The position numbers and the translations under genes were made by a program. Positions 1 to 4,663 of a DNA stretch of 6,905 nucleotides are shown here, piece by piece. The DNA is from Smithella sp. (GTDB lineage: Bacteria; Desulfobacterota; Syntrophia; Syntrophales; Smithellaceae), in assembly GCA_012797505.1 (NCBI GenBank), contig JAAZOZ010000300.1:1-6905 (forward strand), read 5' to 3'. Numbering within the stretch: position 1 is the first letter of the stretch; each line of letters starts with the position of its first letter. The notes beneath the pieces are model-generated. The model ran no database searches, had not been told where the DNA came from, and was given only the letters and a program-made list of their open reading frames with translations.

Positions 1-57
1 GACGGTGGATGCGCAAAGCAGGATCACGACCAGAAGAATGGTTCGAAGGGTTTTCAT
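1..57 (-). CDS. N-terminus of an exported or membrane-anchored protein (partial, runs off left edge)
   Basis: Only the first 19 codons are in the window; they read MKTLRTILLVVILLCASTV. A positively charged start (K2, R5) followed by an unbroken hydrophobic stretch (I7-L14) is a typical signal peptide or N-terminal anchor. A cysteine follows at position 15, but the residues before it (ILL) do not make a good lipobox, since a small residue is expected at -1; lipoprotein status is therefore doubtful. The start is supported by an AGGAAAGGA-like Shine-Dalgarno sequence about 8 bases upstream, inside the methyltransferase gene. The ATG shares four bases (ATGA) with the methyltransferase stop, so the gene is very probably the third member of the leftward operon and translationally coupled. 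Export to the periplasm would fit a role beside the disulfide-forming protein of the same operon, but the mature protein is not visible and no function can be given. Confidence 0.72.
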   Translation of the reverse strand, partial: MKTLRTILLVVILLCASTV

Positions 58-1004
58 GTTCTATCCTTTCCTTGCCTTTCGAGTGTCAGCAAAAGATACT
101 CGTATTTGTGAAGGTCGTAAAGAAACTGCCGGAGAATTTCCTGCCTGCCGGAGAGCGGCGTTGGAGCCCGAAGGGCGGCCGTTACCCGGTCGTTGAACGA
201 GACGGGCAGAAGGTCCGTGTACGGACCGCGAAGCGCCTCGTAGGAAAAAGCCCGCGCCACTTTTTCCAGCGCGGAAAATTTGATGGTGAATTCCGCATGG
301 CCCTTGAGCGAGATTTTTTCGGGATTCCCGGAGGGCGCAAAATTCATGGAGGGAAACGACGGGTCGCTGAAGAACGATTCACAGCTGTGTTCGCTCAAAT
401 AGATGCAGGGAACGCCGGCCTGGCAAAGCCTTTCCACGGCCTCCAACGCCCCGATATTGATGTTTTCGGCAGGAGCGAAGCGCAGGCCGTAGGTTGTTTC
501 GAAATCCGCGATTCTGGCCGAAAGGCGGGCGGCTGCCGGGTCTTCTGAAGGCGACGGTTCGCTCGTGGCCGCCAGTGTGGGAAAATCCCCCAGAACTTCG
601 TTGAGAACCACCAGATCAAAAGCGCGCAGGTCCGGCAGGGACATTTTGAAAAAATCCGTTTCGAGAAAGGATACGGAAAATCCCGCGAGAGATTCTTTTT
701 GTCTTTGCAGAAGAAAGGGAGAGATGTCCGCCATGGTCGTCTGAAGATGGGGGGCCAGGGTCAAAAGATCCCTCATCAGATACCCCATGCCGCCGCCCAC
801 TTCCAGAACGGTTTTGACGCGCTTCAGGGGAATATTTTTATCCAGGAAGCGAAAAAGGTGCTCGCCAAAAGACGCGTCGCGCAAAAGCGCGCCGCGGCAG
901 GGACTGTTTTTGGGGAAAAGCGCGTTGCACAGTGTGAGCTCCCAGCCCAGGGAGGTCAGCCCGTGAAGGTGGTAGTCATCCGTGGTGTTTAATGCGTAGC
1001 CCAT
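54..1004 (-). CDS. MidA-like class I SAM-dependent methyltransferase
   Basis: This is a 316-residue soluble protein with a Rossmann-type methyltransferase core. Motif I is EVGGGMG at residues 68-74, which binds S-adenosylmethionine. An acidic loop follows at 92-95 (ADIS), where D93 should contact the SAM ribose, and VVLNEVLGDFP lies at 132-142. The NE-x-x-x-D pattern and the later GHAEFTIKFSALEKVA segment (235-250) resemble the MidA/NDUFAF7 family (SAM-dependent methyltransferases, formerly DUF185), whose mitochondrial member methylates an arginine of a complex I subunit. The similarity is by eye and the substrate here is unknown. No signal peptide or membrane segment is seen, so it should act in the cytoplasm. 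The ATG overlaps the stop of the upstream VKOR gene by one base (TAATG), with only a weak purine-rich GAAGAAG upstream, so coupling is likely. Its TGA overlaps the next ATG by four bases. An assignment to another methyltransferase subfamily remains possible. Confidence 0.8.
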   Translation of the reverse strand: MGYALNTTDDYHLHGLTSLGWELTLCNALFPKNSPCRGALLRDASFGEHLFRFLDKNIPLKRVKTVLEVGGGMGYLMRDLLTLAPHLQTTMADISPFLLQRQKESLAGFSVSFLETDFFKMSLPDLRAFDLVVLNEVLGDFPTLAATSEPSPSEDPAAARLSARIADFETTYGLRFAPAENINIGALEAVERLCQAGVPCIYLSEHSCESFFSDPSFPSMNFAPSGNPEKISLKGHAEFTIKFSALEKVARAFSYEALRGPYTDLLPVSFNDRVTAALRAPTPLSGRQEILRQFLYDLHKYEYLLLTLERQGKDRT

Positions 1005-2041
1005 TACTTCTTCAAGCCGGGGAACCTTTTCTGAAGTTCCGGAATAAGTTCCCTGGAAATCTGGTCCGAACCGATAAACTTTCGCGAATAGGCGCTGGAG
1101 AAGCGCAGGATGCAGGTCGGCGTCTGATCGATTTCAAACCGCTTGATCATGGCCAGCCACTGCTGGAAGACCGGTTTGTGGTCCACCGTCTCCAGGGCGA
1201 TATTTTTTGATTTCAGCGCGGCGGCCAGAACGCTTTCCTGATCGACTTTTTTCTCTGCGGCCAGAGCAAAAAGAACGCTTCGGGCTTTCAGGCTGTTGGC
1301 GTAGCCCTTGTTCGCGGCGACGGCAAAGAGAAAGTATTTTGCGAAAAGCGAGCTGCTCTTATGGCCGGGAAAATCCACGAAGGTGATCTTCACGTCTCCT
1401 CTGGCCAGCAGTCTTTCCAGCTCCGGTTCCAGTTCTTTTTCCGCGGCCTGGCAGGGCGGGCAGAAGTAATCCGTGAAGATCATCAGTTCCCATGAGCCCT
1501 TGCCGTAGGAGGGCGCCGCGGTTGTTTCGGCGGCATAGGCGGGCGTTGCCGATCCGGAAAAGGTAAGGAAGACAAAAACATATCCGGCGATCATCATGGC
1601 CAGCAGGGGGAGGCGCAGGCCTTCGGTGAATGGAATTTTCGCATCGCCGAAAACATAGAGCCCTTTCTGATGCCAGGCATTGGTCATATGGCGCCTCTCG
1701 TAATTGATCAGATACATCAGGATCACAAGGGCTCCGAAAGCCAGGCAGAAGGGGCAGAAGACGTTTTCCCTCACCTGAAACTCAACCAGAAAACCCTCCA
1801 CGCCGATGCCCGCGGCGACCAGCATTCTCAACAGGTCCGCCTGCCGGAAAAAGGCCAGCGCAATGATGGCTCCCATGTATCCCACGCCGACATATTTCAG
1901 GTCGATGCCCAGCAGGTTCCCCCGAAGATAGGAACAGGCCGTATCACACGACGCGTAATACATCATGATGCCGATGCCGGCAAGCGCCGCGGCTATGGTG
2001 ATGGGCAGGCGATGCTGCAGAATCTTTCGATAAAAATGCAT
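1004..2041 (-). CDS. Vitamin K epoxide reductase (VKOR) domain fused to periplasmic thioredoxin/DsbA-like domain
   Basis: The 345-residue protein has two parts. Residues 1-161 form a membrane domain with hydrophobic segments near 12-30, 50-65, 70-88, 97-113 and 142-161. It carries a VKOR-like loop cysteine pair, C32 and C36 (SCDTACSYL), and the CPFC redox motif at C96-C99 at the membrane edge of the fourth helix. Residues from about 180 form a thioredoxin-fold domain with FTDYFCPPC (C194-C197) and the cis-proline TPT at 307-309. In known bacterial VKOR homologues the attached or partner thioredoxin oxidises exported proteins, and VKOR passes the electrons to quinone, replacing DsbB. The same role is inferred here. 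The fifth helix would place the thioredoxin domain in the periplasm. I start the gene at ATG 2041, because the longer in-frame reading from TTG 2104 begins inside the promoter's -35 box. It is the first gene of the leftward operon. The loop cysteines are CxxxC, closer together than in the best-known VKORs. Confidence 0.88.
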   Translation of the reverse strand: MHFYRKILQHRLPITIAAALAGIGIMMYYASCDTACSYLRGNLLGIDLKYVGVGYMGAIIALAFFRQADLLRMLVAAGIGVEGFLVEFQVRENVFCPFCLAFGALVILMYLINYERRHMTNAWHQKGLYVFGDAKIPFTEGLRLPLLAMMIAGYVFVFLTFSGSATPAYAAETTAAPSYGKGSWELMIFTDYFCPPCQAAEKELEPELERLLARGDVKITFVDFPGHKSSSLFAKYFLFAVAANKGYANSLKARSVLFALAAEKKVDQESVLAAALKSKNIALETVDHKPVFQQWLAMIKRFEIDQTPTCILRFSSAYSRKFIGSDQISRELIPELQKRFPGLKK

Positions 2042-2075
2042 AGGTTCAATTCTTTCAGCGTTTGATCTGGCGGGA

Positions 2076-2104
2076 ATTATAGAGACGGATGCTGAGGTTG
2101 TCAA
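2076..2104 (-). promoter_or_regulatory. Consensus sigma70 promoter of the VKOR–methyltransferase operon
   Basis: On the minus strand TTGACA (2104-2099) is followed by exactly 17 bases and then TATAAT (2081-2076). Both hexamers match the sigma70 consensus at every position. Transcription should start near 2069, giving a leader of about 28 nt before the VKOR ATG at 2041. The Shine-Dalgarno upstream of that ATG is weak (GAAAGAA, ending about 8 nt away). So the operon looks strongly transcribed unless repressed, with modest initiation of translation. Confidence 0.85.
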
Positions 2105-2110
2105 TAGAAT

Positions 2111-2141
2111 GTTCAGGGATGTTCAGGGATTATTCAGGGAT
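2111..2141. repeat. Three phased direct repeats of TTCAGGGAT behind the leftward promoter
   Basis: GTTCAGGGAT occurs twice back to back (2111-2120, 2121-2130), and ATTCAGGGAT follows at 2132-2141. The shared core is TTCAGGGAT with repeat spacings of 10 and 11 bases, about one helical turn each, so all three copies lie on one face of the DNA. They begin 6 bases upstream of the -35 box, roughly -42 to -72 relative to the inferred start. This suits an activator or regulator binding as a tandem array, but short slippage-derived tandem repeats would look the same. Confidence 0.6.
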
Positions 2142-2148
2142 CCCGAAT
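2132..2148. repeat. Imperfect palindrome centred on GGGATCCC
   Basis: ATTCAGGGA and TCCCGAAT form inverted arms centred on GGGATCCC. The pairing is complete apart from one extra A in the left arm. The left arm is the third copy of the direct repeat, so this site could be a dimer-binding version of the same element. It lies between the two divergent promoters and could serve either or both. No regulator is identified. Confidence 0.35.
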
Positions 2149-2181
2149 ATGCAATTTCATTTGACAGGCTTCAATTGGGTA

Positions 2182-2210
2182 TTGACAAGGACCGCCGGCT
2201 TCTTCATAGT
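2182..2210 (+). promoter_or_regulatory. Probable sigma70 promoter of the addB-addA operon
   Basis: TTGACA at 2182-2187 is a perfect -35 box. After 17 bases comes CATAGT (2205-2210), matching four of six -10 positions including the important A at the second and T at the last. Transcription would start near 2217, giving a leader of about 59 nt. A second TTGACA at 2161-2166, 21 bases upstream, has no recognisable -10 at 16-18 bases. The promoter looks weaker than the opposing one, as expected for a repair enzyme kept at low level. Confidence 0.55.
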
Positions 2211-2213
2211 CGG

Positions 2214-2235
2214 GTCAGGCGAAAACGCCTCCGAC
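2214..2235 (+). other. Small stem-loop at the predicted 5' end of the addB mRNA
   Basis: AGGCG (2217-2221) and CGCCT (2226-2230) pair perfectly around an AAAA loop. The stem can be lengthened by GTC (2214-2216) with GAC (2233-2235) across a two-base bulge. It is not followed by a T-run, so it is not an intrinsic terminator. Its position at the predicted transcript start suggests a 5' stabilising hairpin, although a stem of this size can arise by chance. Confidence 0.3.
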
Positions 2236-2263
2236 AAAGACAACGAAAAGACCTTTACATTCG

Positions 2264-2270
2264 AAGGAAG
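2264..2270 (+). promoter_or_regulatory. Ribosome binding site for addB-like gene
   Basis: AAGGAAG lies just upstream of the ATG at 2276. Counting from the AAGGA core (2264-2268), 7 bases separate it from the start codon, close to the ideal distance. This supports the ATG at 2276 as the real start. Confidence 0.75.
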
Positions 2271-2275
2271 AACCG

Positions 2276-4663
2276 ATGGCGCCGGATTCGGAAAAGTTCA
2301 TTGCGCTCCTGCAGGAGGATCATCCCGATCTGTCCGGGTGGACCGTCGTTTGCGCAAGCGAGAGAGCCGTGGACCCGGTGCGGCACCTGATCCACGGAAG
2401 GCTCGGCGGCATTCTTCCCCGGGTGGAGGGGCTTCATGCTTACTTCAACCGGAAGATCAGCGAGCAAAAGCCCTGGCATTCGGTGCCGGGAGACGAGGCG
2501 CTGCTTACCCTGATCCAGTTCATCGCGGAGAGCTTTCCCGGTGAAAAGGCTCCCGCGCGCCGCGCCGCGGCCCAGCTGCCCCTGATTACCCGGCTTGCGG
2601 AATATCAGGTCGGAAGGCAAACGATTCCGGGATCCGACCGTTTCACCCCCGCGCAGTGGGAGCAATTGGAGCAAACCCTGGAGACGGCGGAGGGGTTTCG
2701 CCGGTGGCTTTCCCGAAAAAATTTATTTCTGGCGGAGCTGGAAGCCGGAAGGATCAACGAAATTCTTCCCGGCGACCGGGAGATCTTTATCGGCCTGCCC
2801 GAATTGACGCCCCCCAGAGAGAAGTTTTACAGAAAGATTAAAAAAGACAGGCTGTTCATCGACCCGCCGCTTTACGGGCCCGAACCGGCCGCGGCGGGCT
2901 TGCTGCCGTTTGATTCCGCGAAAAATCTGGCCCGTTCCTTTGGCGCCGACGTCTGGGCGGCCCGGAATCCGGACATCGAATTTCTGCGCCTGGCCGGACT
3001 TCATGCCGCGGCGGATTGGGTGACGCTGGAGGTTTCCCGCTTTCTGGGCGAGCGATCGGAAACGGACCGGCTTACGGTCTGTCTCTTGGATGAATCCCTG
3101 ACGCCGCTGCTCTGGAACCGGTCGCTTCGTTGGTTCGGCAACGCCGTCAACCTCGCCGTCTGGCTGCCGTTTTCCGCAACGTCGGCCGGGAGAAGGCTTT
3201 CGGCCCAGATCAACCGGGCCGCGCAAACCGGACGAACGCCTGATTTCAGAGGATTTGCGGCCGCCTCAGCGGCGGAATTGTCCGCAAACCGGCAGAGCTA
3301 CATTCGCGAGGAAAGCGAAGCGCTGGAAGCCGCCATCTCCCTTTCCACGCTGCTGGACGACTGGAGAGGAAGGCTGGGGCGCCATCTTGCCGGCGCCGCC
3401 GAAAAGCTTCTGGAAGCGAAGAAATTCCGCGTTACGGGCAGCCGGTCCGCCCCGGTGCAGGTGGTGGGCTTCGGGCAGGCCTCGGGGGAAACCTTCCGCC
3501 GGGGACTGATCTTTCCCGTGGACAGCGGCATCATGCCGGCGCCGCCTTTTGAAGGCCCTTTCCTCAATCCCGTGCATGTTCCGCAAATGCGCAAAAATGT
3601 TTTTGAATACCAGGACCTTCTTTTCCGTCAGATGTTGGCGCGCTGCGGGAGTGTCGTCGTCGCAGCGGTGGACGACGCCATCCGCGAAAGAACGCCCGGG
3701 TATTATTTTAGTCTTCTTTCCGAGGAATTCGAAAAGCCGGCGACGAAGGTCGCCTTCCGTGAGAAGACGCCGGAGGGACGCGGCGATGTTTCCTGCTTTA
3801 TTCCGATCGATGAGCCTTTGAGAGCCAGGCTCCGGGCGTTTTCCTATTCGTATTCGAGTCTTTCCAAAATCCTGGCGTGTCCCTTTTTATTTTACCATCA
3901 GTACATTCTCAGGGTTTCTCCGCCTTCCTTCATGGACGATGATGAAAAAATCAACCTGCAGATGGGAACGTTTATCCATCGGTTTCTGCAACAGATCTCG
4001 ACCGACCGGAAGGACCGGCTCGGCGACTGGGGGCCGCTTTTTGACGAACTGTGGGAAAGCGCCGACAACGAAGCGCTCCGGAGCATGGAAGGAGTGGAAA
4101 TCTACCGACTGAACGCGAAAATCATCCTGCAGGAAATCGACGAAGAGGAACGGGCGTCGGGAAGGCGGATTCTGTTTGCCGACAACGCCATCTCCTGCGA
4201 GAAAGAATTCAGCGGCGCCATGGCCGGACGCTATTCCATCACCGGACGTTCGGACCGGCTGGCCCTGCTGGAGGGGAACGCCGAGGTGATCGATTTCAAA
4301 TATTCCAAAAAGAGAAACGACTTCTCCCTTTCCCCGAGGGAAACCGTTCTGGAGCGCTTTCAGAAAAAAGGCATCCTGCATCCCGCGGCGCAGCTCATTC
4401 TGTACCGTCATTTTATTCCGGAAGCGAAAGGCGCCCGCTTTTACTTTCTGAAGGAAACCTCAAAAAACCGGATGATGGAGATGCCGGAAAAAGAGCTCGA
4501 CGCAGCGGGCGAGTTGGCGGCCGCGATCGCGGACCATCTCGACGGGATCATACAGGGCGATGCGCTGGCGCCCGGGTATGACTCCCGGGAGTGCGACTAC
4601 TGCCGGCTTCAATCGCTGTGCGGGAAAGAAGGTTATTACCGGACGGCCGGGGGGAACCGATGA
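2276..4663 (+). CDS. addB: AddB-like subunit of a helicase-nuclease, with PD-(D/E)XK nuclease and iron-sulfur cysteines
   Basis: This 795-residue protein should act with the AddA-like product of the next gene to resect double-strand DNA ends for recombinational repair in the cytoplasm. The C-terminal third is a RecB/AddB-type nuclease: SYSSLSKILACPFLFY with C535, GTFIH (H568), GRSDR (D660), VIDFK (D673, K675) and QLILY (Q706, Y710). The tail has CDYCRLQSLC (C773, C776, C782). Together with C535 this reproduces the CxxC-x5-C plus distant cysteine that hold the 4Fe-4S cluster in Bacillus AddB. Around 394-480 is a segment resembling the inactive helicase part of AddB/RecC-like proteins. The N-terminus (GWTVVCASERAVDP, 21-34) sits where an ATP loop would be but lacks a GKT/S, so ATP binding here is unlikely. 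The protein is much shorter than Bacillus AddB (over 1100 residues). Its stop overlaps the addA start. RexB or a general RecB-family nuclease are alternative names for the same kind of protein. Confidence 0.85.
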   Translation: MAPDSEKFIALLQEDHPDLSGWTVVCASERAVDPVRHLIHGRLGGILPRVEGLHAYFNRKISEQKPWHSVPGDEALLTLIQFIAESFPGEKAPARRAAAQLPLITRLAEYQVGRQTIPGSDRFTPAQWEQLEQTLETAEGFRRWLSRKNLFLAELEAGRINEILPGDREIFIGLPELTPPREKFYRKIKKDRLFIDPPLYGPEPAAAGLLPFDSAKNLARSFGADVWAARNPDIEFLRLAGLHAAADWVTLEVSRFLGERSETDRLTVCLLDESLTPLLWNRSLRWFGNAVNLAVWLPFSATSAGRRLSAQINRAAQTGRTPDFRGFAAASAAELSANRQSYIREESEALEAAISLSTLLDDWRGRLGRHLAGAAEKLLEAKKFRVTGSRSAPVQVVGFGQASGETFRRGLIFPVDSGIMPAPPFEGPFLNPVHVPQMRKNVFEYQDLLFRQMLARCGSVVVAAVDDAIRERTPGYYFSLLSEEFEKPATKVAFREKTPEGRGDVSCFIPIDEPLRARLRAFSYSYSSLSKILACPFLFYHQYILRVSPPSFMDDDEKINLQMGTFIHRFLQQISTDRKDRLGDWGPLFDELWESADNEALRSMEGVEIYRLNAKIILQEIDEEERASGRRILFADNAISCEKEFSGAMAGRYSITGRSDRLALLEGNAEVIDFKYSKKRNDFSLSPRETVLERFQKKGILHPAAQLILYRHFIPEAKGARFYFLKETSKNRMMEMPEKELDAAGELAAAIADHLDGIIQGDALAPGYDSRECDYCRLQSLCGKEGYYRTAGGNR

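Noticed and set aside
1..57. Lipoprotein signal peptide
   Set aside because: A cysteine follows the hydrophobic stretch, but the preceding residues are ILL and not the small residue needed for a lipobox, so only a signal peptide or anchor is claimed.
9..548. 179-codon plus-strand frame opposite the methyltransferase
   Set aside because: It is antisense to a gene with clear methyltransferase motifs and has no recognisable domain or ribosome binding site. Such frames are common in GC-rich DNA.
2042..2104. N-terminal extension of the VKOR protein starting at TTG 2104
   Set aside because: It would be translated through the -35 and -10 boxes of its own promoter, and the added 21 residues look unrelated to a membrane protein N-terminus. 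ATG 2041 lies just downstream of the inferred transcript start.
2217..2230. Intrinsic terminator
   Set aside because: The stem is only five base pairs and has no T-run on either strand side, and it lies at the start of a transcript.
2109..2390. Small plus-strand reading frame starting in the direct repeats
   Set aside because: It runs through both promoter elements, overlaps the start of addB by more than 100 bases in another frame, has no ribosome binding site and encodes an Arg/Lys-rich shadow sequence.
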